From the NCBI RefSeq assembly GCF_016632335.1, contig NZ_JAEPBG010000008.1:186001-250000 (forward strand): 64,000 nt of DNA. The letters run 5' to 3'. Position numbers and translations under genes: made by a program. This document shows, piece after piece, positions 7,267 through 16,381 of this stretch (its first letter is position 1; every line of letters starts with the position of its first letter). The notes under the pieces were generated by a model, which was not told where the DNA came from, did not search any database, and worked only from the letters and a program-made list of their open reading frames with translations. Origin of the DNA: Noviherbaspirillum pedocola (GTDB taxonomy: Bacteria; Pseudomonadota; Gammaproteobacteria; Burkholderiales; Burkholderiaceae_D).

Positions 7267-8667
7267 TCAAGCCGGCGCCTTCATGTTGGCCACGCTCTCC
7301 GAGCGCATGCGCTCGTATTCGCGCTTTTCCATCGGCACGGCGCCGGGTTCGCCGAGATCGCGGATCGGCACGCGGTAGGTTTCCCGGGCCGAGAGCGCGG
7401 CCAGCGCGGCGATCACGGTCACGCCGAAGGTGATGGCGCCGACGACCAGCGGAATATTGTCCGCGCCAGGAGGCGCGGCGGTGGCGAACAGCGCCGGCAG
7501 CATCGCGGTGATCAGCGTGCCGAGGTTCTGCGCGATCGCCATCGCCGACACGCGGGCGCGCGCCGGGAACAGCTCGGGATAGAAGGCGGGAAAGACCGCG
7601 TTGTAGCCCTGGTAGACTACGCCCCACATCAGCAGCGAGATCGCGAACGCCAGCGGCACGCTCCTGATGCTGATCGCATACAGGTAAGCGAAGGACAGCA
7701 GGCCCGAGAGCAGCGCGCCGCCGATGATCAGCGGCTTGCGGCCGATGCGGTCGGAAAGATTGCCGACGTACGGAATCACCAGCACCGCGACGATATTGCC
7801 CATCACCGGGATCCACAGGTAGACATCCTTGGAGAAGCCGATGCCATAGCCCGGCTGCACCGCATACGCTGCGCCGAAGATCGAGGTGACCACGGGAATC
7901 ACGTTCATCAGCGCCATGCCGACCACGCGCAGCATGTCGGCCCAGTGGTGCCGCACCGCCTCGATCACCGGCGACTTCGGACGGGCGCCGGTCGCGGTCT
8001 CTTCCCGGAACACCGGGGTTTCCTCGACCTTGCTGCGGATGATGTAGCCGGCAATGATCACCACGAAGCTCAGCAGGAAGGGAATGCGCCAGCCCCAGGA
8101 ATTGAAGGCATCCTCGGACATGTAGTGCGCCAGTGGCAGGAACACCGCCGCGGCGATGATCTGGCCGAACTGCACGCCGTGCAGCGTGAAGCTGGAGTAG
8201 TAGCCGCGGCGACCGAACGGCGCATGCTCGCAGATCATCGAGCTGGCGCCGGAAATCTCGCCGGCGACCGCGAAGCCCTGGATCAGGCGCAGCACCACCA
8301 GCAGCACCGGCGCGAGCATGCCGACCTGGTTATAGGTCGGCAGAAGGCCCACGGCCATCGTCGAGAAACCCATCAGGAACATGCAGACGATCAGCACATG
8401 CTTGCGGCCGCGCGTGTCGCCCCAGTGGCCGAGGAAGAAGGCGCCGATCGGGCGCGCGACATAGCCGACGCCATAGGTGGCCAGCGATGCGACGATGGCG
8501 GTTTTCGGATCGCCTTTCGGAAAGAATATCTGCGGAAAGATCAGCGACGCCGCCGTGGCGTAGATGAAGAAGTCGTAGTACTCCAGGACCGAGCCGATCC
8601 AGCCGCTGGCGGTTGCCTTCTTGGCCTGGCCGGTGTCGTGGGAAGAGGATGCGGTGTTGCTGTTCAT
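7267..8667 (-). CDS. MHS-family (metabolite:H+ symporter) MFS transporter, candidate quinate/shikimate uptake
   Basis: A 466-residue permease of the MHS branch (ShiA, ProP, KgtP relatives). Signatures are the N-terminal GSVLEYYDFFIYATAASLIF, the loop GHWGDTRGRKHVL after helix 2, RLIQGFAVAGEISGAS in helix 4, and the second signature loop NLSDRIGRKP. The family takes up organic acids with protons. The locus (quinate/shikimate enzymes and a PobR-like regulator next to it) makes quinate, shikimate or protocatechuate the likely substrate; this is inference. The start at 8667 is preceded by GGAGACAAGC, matching aroQ; the ATG at 8742 is rejected for lack of such a site. Confidence 0.85.
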   Translation of the reverse strand: MNSNTASSSHDTGQAKKATASGWIGSVLEYYDFFIYATAASLIFPQIFFPKGDPKTAIVASLATYGVGYVARPIGAFFLGHWGDTRGRKHVLIVCMFLMGFSTMAVGLLPTYNQVGMLAPVLLVVLRLIQGFAVAGEISGASSMICEHAPFGRRGYYSSFTLHGVQFGQIIAAAVFLPLAHYMSEDAFNSWGWRIPFLLSFVVIIAGYIIRSKVEETPVFREETATGARPKSPVIEAVRHHWADMLRVVGMALMNVIPVVTSIFGAAYAVQPGYGIGFSKDVYLWIPVMGNIVAVLVIPYVGNLSDRIGRKPLIIGGALLSGLLSFAYLYAISIRSVPLAFAISLLMWGVVYQGYNAVFPAFYPELFPARARVSAMAIAQNLGTLITAMLPALFATAAPPGADNIPLVVGAITFGVTVIAALAALSARETYRVPIRDLGEPGAVPMEKREYERMRSESVANMKAPA

Positions 8668-8837
8668 GCTTGTCTCCAACGGGAATGGAAGATTCGCGGC
8701 CGGGCGGCGTCGCGTCCGGCGTGTGTGCGGTTTGTCATGCATCGTTTTGCGCGAAGGGTGATGCGACCCGTGCCGCTGTGCGAGTCCCGCACGTGGCGGT
8801 GGCGCGGTCGGGCCGGTTGAGTCGCGCTCGCCGCGCC

Positions 8838-8864
8838 TTATGGTGTGATGTCGCTGCCGTTCAT
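8838..8864 (-). CDS. Possible 8-codon leader or decayed gene start upstream of the MHS transporter
   Basis: On the minus strand an ATG at 8864 follows GGAGACAGGC, which is the leader of the VOC gene start. It opens a reading frame of only eight codons (MNGSDITP) ending TAA at 8838-8840. It lies about 170 bp before the transporter start. Either it is a translated leader or it is the remnant of a deleted gene whose ribosome-binding site survived. Confidence 0.3.
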   Translation of the reverse strand: MNGSDITP

Positions 8865-8990
8865 GCCTGTCTCCTGTTCATCGTCCGGGGACCCATCGGG
8901 CGTGGCGTAATTTCCAGCCAGTGATGGGGTCGTCGTGTTCGTTATGCATTCGGTATGAACATGTTAGGAAGCGCTCCCCCAAGCGTAAAG

Positions 8991-9003
8991 GTCGTTAATC
9001 GAC
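8991..9003. promoter_or_regulatory. Candidate IclR operator between the MHS transporter and the second IclR gene
   Basis: GTCGTTAATCGAC is palindromic except for one pair next to its centre, and shares the TCG-n-TAATCG core with the operator at 3608-3624. It sits in the divergent gap, 92 bp before the IclR start at 9096. The sequence similarity is seen directly; regulator binding is inferred. Confidence 0.45.
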
Positions 9004-9095
9004 GTTTTGTGCGTATATCGCCCACTGCTTGCGTTAAGATGAAGGCAACGGCTGCGCTCGTCGCAGCACCTTTCCACACTGCATAGCCCTACACC

Positions 9096-9974
9096 ATGAG
9101 CTCGACGCTTCCCCAGGCTCCGGACGCCGGCGCGACGCGCGCGCCGCGCGAACAGCATGAGGCGATCCCCGTGGACGCCAATGCGCAGCTGGCGCAGTTG
9201 ACGGCGCGGTATGGCGACGATCCGGATTTCGTTACCGGCTTGGCGCGCGGCATCGCTGTCATGCAGGCGCTGGCCGACAAGCGCCGGCGCATGTCGATCG
9301 CCCAGGTCAGCCACCTCACCGACATTCCGCGCGCCGCCGCCCGGCGCAGCCTGCATACCCTGGTCAAGCTCGGTTTCGTAGCACAGGACGAAGCGCGCCG
9401 CTTCTATCTGCGGCCGCGGGTGCTGTCGATCGGCCATGCCTACCTGTCGGCTACGCCCCTGGCGGTATTGGCGCAGCCGGTGCTGGACCGGCTCGGCGAG
9501 GAATTGCAGCAGGCCTGTTCGCTGGCGGTGCTGGACGGCGAGGAAATCGTCTACCTGGCCCGCGCCTCGTCCTCGCCGCTGATGTCGCCGGCGCTGAACG
9601 TCGGCCGGCGCCTGCCGGCCTATTGCACCTCGATCGGCCGCCTGTTGCTGAGCCGGCTGCCGGAGCAGGAACTGGAAGCCTATCTTTCCGGCGGAAAGTT
9701 CTATGCCTACACCAGCCAGACGCTCACCCGCCCGGAAGATTTGCGCGAGGCGCTTGCCAGGGTCAGGGAAGACGGCTACGCCTATTCCAAGGAACAGCTC
9801 GAACCGCGAATCTGTTCGCTGGCCGTGCCGGTGCGCGACATTGCCGGCAATGAAGTCGCAGGCATCAATGTGATCCTCCAGGGCAGCCTGATGTCGGAAA
9901 AGGCGATGGCCGGGAAATTCCTGCAGCCGATGACGCGGGCCGCGCGCGAGCTTGGGGCGATGCTTGCGCCTTGA
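9096..9974 (+). CDS. IclR-family transcriptional regulator, second copy of the PcaR/PobR type
   Basis: A 292-residue IclR protein with a longer N-terminal extension (about 45 residues, Ala- and Pro-rich) than the copy at 3661. The winged helix reads MSIAQVSHLTDIPRAAARRSLHTLVKLGFV (about 66-95). The effector domain carries SLAVLDGEEIVYLARASS and GRRLPAYCTSIGRLLLS. It is divergent from the MHS transporter, which it probably controls. Having two related IclR regulators in one aromatic-acid locus suggests separate control of uptake and catabolism, or sensing of different intermediates such as quinate and protocatechuate. Confidence 0.88.
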   Translation: MSSTLPQAPDAGATRAPREQHEAIPVDANAQLAQLTARYGDDPDFVTGLARGIAVMQALADKRRRMSIAQVSHLTDIPRAAARRSLHTLVKLGFVAQDEARRFYLRPRVLSIGHAYLSATPLAVLAQPVLDRLGEELQQACSLAVLDGEEIVYLARASSSPLMSPALNVGRRLPAYCTSIGRLLLSRLPEQELEAYLSGGKFYAYTSQTLTRPEDLREALARVREDGYAYSKEQLEPRICSLAVPVRDIAGNEVAGINVILQGSLMSEKAMAGKFLQPMTRAARELGAMLAP

Positions 9975-10175
9975 CGCCAGCATCCCCATGCGCTCGGCTA
10001 ATGCTTTTCATCAATGTTGCCGAAACCATTGCTGCTATGATGCGCACGCGGCTGCAACGGTATGCCAACCATGTTCCCGCGCTCAACGTCGTCCCGCCTG
10101 CGGACGACGAAGCCCAGGGCGGCAACGATCGCTCCCCCACTCCTGAACTCGCAGCCTTCCTTTCCTGGGATTCTC

Positions 10176-13100
10176 ATGACTTCCATCCGGGATTTGCCTC
10201 CCGACGAGCAACTGCAATTGTTCATCGGGCAGATCGGCGACAGCGCGCTGGCCATCACGGACAGCGAAGGCATCGTCACGCACTGGTCGCCATCAGCGCA
10301 GCGGCTCACGGGATGGACGGCTGCGGAAATGATCGGCGCGTCGCTGGCGCGCCTGTTCACCGACGAAGACCGGCGCGGCGACGCCCTCGACGCGGCGATG
10401 GCAAGCGCCCAGCGCGATGGCAACGCGTCCGGCAACCGCTGGTATCTCAGAAAGGATGGCTCGCGCTTTCTTGCCGAAGGCAAACTCGCGGCACTGCGCA
10501 CGGCCGACGGCAGGCTCGTGGGCTTCGCGCAAACCCTGCGTGAAGCCACTGAAGCGCTGCGCTCCCGCGAAAGCGAGGCAATGTTCCGCGCGATGGTCAA
10601 TGCCACGCCGCACATGGTCTGGTCCGCGCTGCCCAATGGCGCCAATGACTATATGAACGAACGCATGCTGGCCTTCACCGGCGCGAGCCTGGAATACCTG
10701 CTCGGCCACAGCTGGTCGGATTACGTGCATCCGGACGACCAGGCCGCCGCGCTCAAGGCCTGGATGGCCTCGCTGCAGACCGGCGAGCCGTATTCGGCGG
10801 AATTCCGCTTTCGCAATGCCGATGGCGACTATCGCTGGGTGCTGTCGCGCGGCGAAGCGGTGCGCGACGACAGCGGCGCCATCGTGCGCTGGATGGGCAC
10901 CACCACCGACATCCACGAGCAGAAGACGACGCAGGCAAGGCTCACTGAGAGCGAAGAACTGTTCCGCTCGCTGGTGACGGCAACCTCCCATGTGATCTGG
11001 CGCACCAGCCCCGATGGCGCAATGCGTCCCGACCAGTCTTCCTGGAGCGCCTTCACCGGCCAGACCGAAGCGCAATGCCGCGGCGACGGCTGGCTCGACG
11101 CGCTGCATCCGGACGACCGCGACCGCACGATGGCCGTATGGATGCGCGCCACCAGGGACGGCACGCTCTATGAAACCCAGTACCGGGTGCGGCATGCCAG
11201 CGGCGAATACCGCTGGCTGGTGGCGCGCGGCGTGCCGATCCGCGATGCGCAGGGCGCGGTGCGCGAATGGATGGGCGTAAACATCGACATCACGGAAAAG
11301 AAGCGCATCGAGCAGGCGCTGCAGGAAGCGCGCCTGCGCCTGGAAGCCACGCTGTCGGCCAGCGATGTCGCGACCTGGGCCTGGGACCTGCCGGGCAACC
11401 GTATCTACGCCGATCAGAACATGGCCGCGCTGTTCGGCTTGCCGGATGCCGGAGTCGATGGCAGGCCGATCGACGACTATCTGGCCATGGTCCATGCGGA
11501 CGATCGCGAGATGCTGCAACTGCGCATCGACCGCGCGATCGCCAGCCGCGAGCCATTCCAGAGCCTGTATCGCGTCTGCCTGCCCGAAGGCAGCTGCCGC
11601 TTCATCCATGCGCGCGGCAAGGTCGAATACGGCGCGGATGGCACGGCGCTGTGGCTGCCCGGCATCGCCATCGATGTGACCGCGCTGAAGATGGCCGAGG
11701 AAGAATTGCGGCAGCGCGAGCAGCGTTACCGGGCCCTGTTCAATGCCATCGAAGAGGGCTTCTGCATCATCGAACTGCTCTTCGACGATGCCGGCCATGC
11801 CGTCGACCATCGCTACCTCGAAGCGAATGCGGCCATGAACCGCATCACCGGCGGACAGGACATGACAGGCAGGCACGCAAGCGAAGTGCTGCCGGACTAC
11901 GACCCGTCCTGGCGCGCGCGCTATTTCGAAGTGCTGCGAACCGGGGAGCCGGCCCATGTCGTGCTCCACATGCCGCAGTGGCGCAAATGGCTGGATGTGT
12001 CCATCACCCGCATCGGCGAAGAGGCGAACAACCAGGTCGGCGTGCTGGTGCGCGACATCACCCGGCGCAAGCGCAACGAAGCCGCGCTGCAGAGGCGCGA
12101 GGAACGGTATCGCGCGCTGTTCAATTCGATCGACGAAGGCTTCTACATCATCGAACTGCTGTACGACGAGGCTGGCGACCCGGTCAACTACCGCTTCCTC
12201 GAAGCGAACCCGGCGACCGAGCGCATCAACGGCTTGCGTGATGTCCTCGGCAAGACCCTGCGCGACTTCGTGCCCTCGCCGCAACTGGACTGGATACGCA
12301 GCTACGACCAGGTGTCGCGCACCGGCGAACCCGCGCGCTTCACCGATTACTCGCCTGCGCTCGGACGCTGGTTCGATGTGTCGGCCACCCGCATCGGCGA
12401 AGCGTCGACGCGGCAGGTGGCGATCCTGTTCAATGACATCACCGAGCGCAAGCGCAACGAGGAGGAATTGCGCCGCCTCGCCGCCGACCTGACCCAGGCC
12501 AACCGGCGCCAGAACGAATTCCTCGCGATGCTTGCGCATGAACTGCGCAATCCGCTGGCGCCGATCCGTACCGGGCTGGATTTGATCCAGGCCGGCCTCG
12601 ACGTGTCGCCCGCGGTGGCCAAGGTGCATGACGTCATGGACAGGCAGGTCGATCACCTGGTGCATCTGGTCAATGAGCTGCTGGACCTGGCGCGCATCAA
12701 CAGCGGCAAGATCGAGCTGAAGAAGGCGCGCCATGCGCTGGCCGATATCGTGCGCGCCGCCATCGAGATCAGCATGCCGCTGATCACGGCGAAAAAGCAT
12801 GAATTCATCACTGCCTTCCCGGAAGAGCCGATCTGGATCAATGCCGATGAAAACCGGCTCGGGCAGATCATCAGCAACCTGCTGACCAATGCGGCGAAGT
12901 ACACCCGCGAAGGCGGCAGGATCACGCTGTCGCTGGCGCGCGAGGATGACGAAGCCGTCATCAGCGTCGCCGACAACGGCATCGGCATCGCCCCCGATGA
13001 CCTGCCGCATCTGTTCGGCATGTTTTCCCAGCTTGCGCGCGGCCAGGAACAGGGCCAGGGCGGTTTGGGCATCGGGCTGCACCTGGTCAAGCGCCTGACC

Positions 13101-13625
13101 GAGAAGCATGGCGGCAGCATCCTGGCCGAGAGCGCTGGCGTCGACCAGGGCAGCAGCTTTACGCTGCGCCTGCCGATCGAGCAGCGCGACACCGATGTGG
13201 CCGCCGCCGATGCCTTGCAGACGGTGCGGCAGGCGGCGAGCAAGTCGCTGCGCATCCTTGTGGCCGACGACAACCGCGATGCGGCCGAACTGCTGAAGGA
13301 ATTGCTCGAGATCAGCGGCCACAGCGTGCGCGTGGTGCATGACGGCCGCCAGGCGCTGGAGGCAATGCGGCGCGAGACGCCGGATCTGGCGTTGCTGGAT
13401 ATCGGCATGCCATCGATGAATGGCCATGAAGTGGCCGAAGCGGTGCGCAGCGACCCGGCAATGACCGGAGTGATCCTGGCCGCCATCACCGGCTGGGGCA
13501 TGAAGGAAGACCGGGTCAGGTCCATGGAAGCGGGCTTCGATCATCACCTGTCCAAGCCGGTGGAGTTCAATGAACTCATCGAACTCATCGCCAGGATCAA
13601 CCAGACGGCCGGCAGGCAGCCGTGA
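10176..13625 (+). CDS. Hybrid sensor histidine kinase with six PAS domains and a receiver
   Basis: About 1149 residues with no obvious membrane segment, so probably a soluble sensor. Six PAS-type modules are visible in series (starting near residues 15, 130, 255, 380, 510 and 640), several followed by PAC motifs such as RWMGTTTDIHEQK. The HisKA domain follows, with phospho-acceptor His788 in LAHELRNPLAP, then the ATPase domain (NLLTNAAKY, ADNGIGIAPDD, GLGIGLHLVK). The protein ends in a receiver with Asp1075 in LLDIGMPSMNG. Modules 5 and 6 are near-duplicates (ERYRALFNSIDEGFYIIELL). The start at 10176 is preferred; an in-frame ATG at 10062 would add 38 basic residues. It overlaps the next kinase by 4 nt. 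Confidence 0.9.
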   Translation: MTSIRDLPPDEQLQLFIGQIGDSALAITDSEGIVTHWSPSAQRLTGWTAAEMIGASLARLFTDEDRRGDALDAAMASAQRDGNASGNRWYLRKDGSRFLAEGKLAALRTADGRLVGFAQTLREATEALRSRESEAMFRAMVNATPHMVWSALPNGANDYMNERMLAFTGASLEYLLGHSWSDYVHPDDQAAALKAWMASLQTGEPYSAEFRFRNADGDYRWVLSRGEAVRDDSGAIVRWMGTTTDIHEQKTTQARLTESEELFRSLVTATSHVIWRTSPDGAMRPDQSSWSAFTGQTEAQCRGDGWLDALHPDDRDRTMAVWMRATRDGTLYETQYRVRHASGEYRWLVARGVPIRDAQGAVREWMGVNIDITEKKRIEQALQEARLRLEATLSASDVATWAWDLPGNRIYADQNMAALFGLPDAGVDGRPIDDYLAMVHADDREMLQLRIDRAIASREPFQSLYRVCLPEGSCRFIHARGKVEYGADGTALWLPGIAIDVTALKMAEEELRQREQRYRALFNAIEEGFCIIELLFDDAGHAVDHRYLEANAAMNRITGGQDMTGRHASEVLPDYDPSWRARYFEVLRTGEPAHVVLHMPQWRKWLDVSITRIGEEANNQVGVLVRDITRRKRNEAALQRREERYRALFNSIDEGFYIIELLYDEAGDPVNYRFLEANPATERINGLRDVLGKTLRDFVPSPQLDWIRSYDQVSRTGEPARFTDYSPALGRWFDVSATRIGEASTRQVAILFNDITERKRNEEELRRLAADLTQANRRQNEFLAMLAHELRNPLAPIRTGLDLIQAGLDVSPAVAKVHDVMDRQVDHLVHLVNELLDLARINSGKIELKKARHALADIVRAAIEISMPLITAKKHEFITAFPEEPIWINADENRLGQIISNLLTNAAKYTREGGRITLSLAREDDEAVISVADNGIGIAPDDLPHLFGMFSQLARGQEQGQGGLGIGLHLVKRLTEKHGGSILAESAGVDQGSSFTLRLPIEQRDTDVAAADALQTVRQAASKSLRILVADDNRDAAELLKELLEISGHSVRVVHDGRQALEAMRRETPDLALLDIGMPSMNGHEVAEAVRSDPAMTGVILAAITGWGMKEDRVRSMEAGFDHHLSKPVEFNELIELIARINQTAGRQP

Positions 13626-15934
13626 ACCGAAATATGTCCGTCCTTCTTGGCGCGCTGGCCTGGCGTCGCCGCGCCGAGGCGCGGGAGGGCGGCGTACGCA
13701 TACGCAGTCGCTTTTTCGTGCTGGTGCTGTCGGTGCTGCTGCCGGCGATCCTCGCGGCCGCCCTGAGCGTCTGGTATGTCTACCGCGAGGAAAGGCAGGC
13801 GCAGCAGCACAGCATGGCCGAGGCGGCGCGGGCCTTTGCGCTGGCGGTGAACAATGAATTGCAGAGCCGCGAAGGCATCCTGCGCACGCTGGCCACCTCG
13901 CCGCTGCTCGAAGCCGACAGCCTGGCGGACTTCTATGCGCATGCGAAGAAGATGGCGCCCACGGCGGACACCGCGATCATCCTGCATACACCGGATGGAA
14001 GGCAGTTGCTCAACACCCGGCAGCCGCTCGGCAGCGCGCTGCCGACCAGGCGCTCCTCGGGCGTGGCGGAGCTGATCGGCCGTTACGGACCGGACCGGGT
14101 GCTGGTATCGGATCTGTTCAAGGCGCCGATCAATCGCAGCTACGACTTCACGATCCAGGTGCCGGTGCGGCAGAACGGCGCGATCCGCTATTTCCTGGTC
14201 ATGGCGATCGACACGGCAAACTTTGAGAGGCTGCTGTTCCGCCAGCATGTGCCGCAGGACTGGACGGTATCGATCCTCGATCGCAAGGGCGTGCTGGTAG
14301 CGCGCTCGCGCGATGGCGCGCGCCATGTCGGCACCCTGGTAAGCAACGGTCTGCGGCAGGCGCTCACCAACGCGAGCGATGGCCTCGCCTCGGGCGTCAA
14401 CCTCGACGGCATCCCGGTGGAAGTGTTCTTCAGCCGCGTGCCGATGTCGAGCTGGACCGTGCTGCTGAACATTCCGGATGACTCGATCCGACGCATACCG
14501 CTGCGCGCCGCGGCCTGGCTGGCCGGGATCATGAGCGTCATCCTCGCGTGCGCGGTGCTTGCAGCCAATGGCGTTGCGCGAAGCGCGATCCGGCCGATCG
14601 AGCAGCTCGGCGACACCGCGGCCCGACTCGGCAAGGGCGAGGAGATCCGCCATGCGCCGCTGGGCATCGTCGAGATCGACGCGGTCGGCGCGACCATGGC
14701 GAATGCGAGCACGCAGATCCACCGCGCCCGGCAGGAGCTGGAACAGCGCGTGGCCGAAGCGGTGGAAGCGACGACACAGGCGCAGCGCGCGCTGCAGCAG
14801 AGCCAGAAGCTCGAAGCCCTGGGCCGGCTCACCGGCGGCATCGCGCACGAGTTCAACAATGTGCTGCAGACGCTGACCACGGCGCTGCAGCTGGCGAAGA
14901 TGCTGTCGAACGGGGAACGGGTGCAATCACTGCTCGACACCTGCAACAAGGCAGTGGCGCGCGCCGCCGCGCTGACCGGGCAACTGAGCGCCTTCGGCCG
15001 TGTGCAGGATGCGCACCTGGTCACGGTGCCGGTGGCCGAGCGCATCGAAGGCTTTCTTGATCTGATCCGCAACGTCCTGCCGAGCAATATCGCCTTCGAC
15101 GCGCAGCTCCCGCCGACGCTATGGCCGGCGACGCTGGACCCGATACAGCTGGAACTGGCGCTGCTCAATATCGCGATCAATGCCAGGGACGCCATGCCGC
15201 AGGGCGGTCGCCTGCTGCTGGAAGCCGTCAACGAGAGCCTGCATCCAGGGCCGCAGGATCTGCCGGCCGGCGACTATGTGCGCATACGCATGACCGACAC
15301 CGGCGTGGGCATGTCGGCCGAAGTGCTGGCGCGGGCGCTGGATCCGTTCTACACCACCAAGGCAGTGGGCAAAGGCAGCGGGCTCGGCCTGCCGCAGGCG
15401 TATGGATTTGCGCGGCAGTCGGGCGGGACGATGCGGCTGGAAAGCAGCGAAGGACGCGGCACCACGGTGGAGATGTACCTGCCGCGCGCGCTGGAGACGC
15501 CGGCCGGGAATGGTGATGCGCTTGAGAGTGCGGCGTCGCGTGTCGCATCGCGTGGCAGCGTGCTGTTCGTTGAGGATGACGCGCTGGTGCGGGATACCGT
15601 AGCGGCGGCGCTGGGCGCGGCCGGGTTTACGGTGACGACAGCGGCGACAGCGGATGAAGGCCTGGCGTTGCTGGAAGCGGGTGCGCTGCCGGATGCAGTG
15701 TTTTCCGATATCACGATGCCGGGGCGGATTGGTGGGATCGAGCTGGCGGAGACGGTGCGCAGCCGTTTTCCGGGGGTGGCGGTTGTGCTGGCCAGCGGCT
15801 ATACCGATCAGCGCGTTGCGATTCCGGAGGTGGTGCTTTTGCCCAAGCCTTATCGAATTGATGGCGCGGTAGAAGCGTTGATAGGGGCGATGGGGCGGCG
15901 GGAGAAGGAGCTCGGCAATAACACCCCCGGCTAA
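13622..15934 (+). CDS. Membrane hybrid histidine kinase with periplasmic Cache-type sensor
   Basis: 770 residues from a GTG start that overlaps the previous stop (GTGA). Order: transmembrane helix (FFVLVLSVLLPAILAAALSVW, about 31-52), periplasmic double-Cache-like sensor (to about 295), second transmembrane helix (AAAWLAGIMSVILACAVLAAN), a HAMP-like linker and coiled coil, HisKA with His409 in GIAHEFNNVLQ, the ATPase domain (INARDAMPQGG, DTGVGMSAEV, KGSGLGLPQAYGFARQSGG), and a receiver with Asp696 in VFSDITMPG. This is the RpfC/CckA-like kinase class that uses FNN at the H box. No response regulator with an output domain follows, so the partner lies elsewhere. Confidence 0.9.
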   Translation: MNRNMSVLLGALAWRRRAEAREGGVRIRSRFFVLVLSVLLPAILAAALSVWYVYREERQAQQHSMAEAARAFALAVNNELQSREGILRTLATSPLLEADSLADFYAHAKKMAPTADTAIILHTPDGRQLLNTRQPLGSALPTRRSSGVAELIGRYGPDRVLVSDLFKAPINRSYDFTIQVPVRQNGAIRYFLVMAIDTANFERLLFRQHVPQDWTVSILDRKGVLVARSRDGARHVGTLVSNGLRQALTNASDGLASGVNLDGIPVEVFFSRVPMSSWTVLLNIPDDSIRRIPLRAAAWLAGIMSVILACAVLAANGVARSAIRPIEQLGDTAARLGKGEEIRHAPLGIVEIDAVGATMANASTQIHRARQELEQRVAEAVEATTQAQRALQQSQKLEALGRLTGGIAHEFNNVLQTLTTALQLAKMLSNGERVQSLLDTCNKAVARAAALTGQLSAFGRVQDAHLVTVPVAERIEGFLDLIRNVLPSNIAFDAQLPPTLWPATLDPIQLELALLNIAINARDAMPQGGRLLLEAVNESLHPGPQDLPAGDYVRIRMTDTGVGMSAEVLARALDPFYTTKAVGKGSGLGLPQAYGFARQSGGTMRLESSEGRGTTVEMYLPRALETPAGNGDALESAASRVASRGSVLFVEDDALVRDTVAAALGAAGFTVTTAATADEGLALLEAGALPDAVFSDITMPGRIGGIELAETVRSRFPGVAVVLASGYTDQRVAIPEVVLLPKPYRIDGAVEALIGAMGRREKELGNNTPG

Positions 15935-16320
15935 CGCCACAGCTCAGCATCTCCATCAAACAAGCCGGTGATCCATCGCGTAAACGCACGCATTTTTGGC
16001 GCCGCGCTTCGACCATGTTGATGGACGAGCGATATCGGCATCGGCGGGCTCGGGAAAGACGACAGCACTTCGATCAACGCGCCGCTGCGTAAATGCTTCC
16101 GAACCTGGTATGTCGCCACCTGAACAATGCCCAGGCCTTGCAGGCCGAGGCTCGGGTTCGCGTCGGCATCGTTGACCGCCATGGGGCCGTCCACAGCGGC
16201 GCGCACCGTTTCTCCTTCGATGATGAATTCCCAGTCGAAGGCGCGCCCGGTTCGCCCTGAGAAATGCTGCACGACCTGGTGTTGTTTCAGGTCTTCGACA
16301 CATTTGAATAGCGCCGGCAT
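15931..16320 (-). pseudogene. C-terminal remnant of a LysR-family regulator
   Basis: 129 codons match only the last part of a LysR effector domain (EDLKQHQVVQHFSG, then PSLGLQGLGIVQVATYQVRKHL, then LVHQHGRSAAPKMRAFTRWI). The DNA-binding winged helix and first effector lobe, roughly 170 residues, are absent. The DNA upstream runs straight into the promoter of the MFS gene at 16382. A 5' deletion therefore removed the front of a regulator that was probably divergent from that transporter. Its stop overlaps the kinase gene end by 4 nt. Whether the fragment is still translated is unknown. Confidence 0.75.
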
Positions 16321-16381
16321 CGGTAATTATCTTTCATCAAGTGCTTTCTACAATGGCCCCGTCAACTCATTGGAGAAAAGC

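Noticed and set aside
10293-13547. Open frame of 1084 codons antisense to the six-PAS kinase
   Set aside because: It mirrors the codon structure of the kinase in GC-rich DNA, its translation is Arg/His/Ala-rich without domains, and the sense strand has complete kinase motifs.
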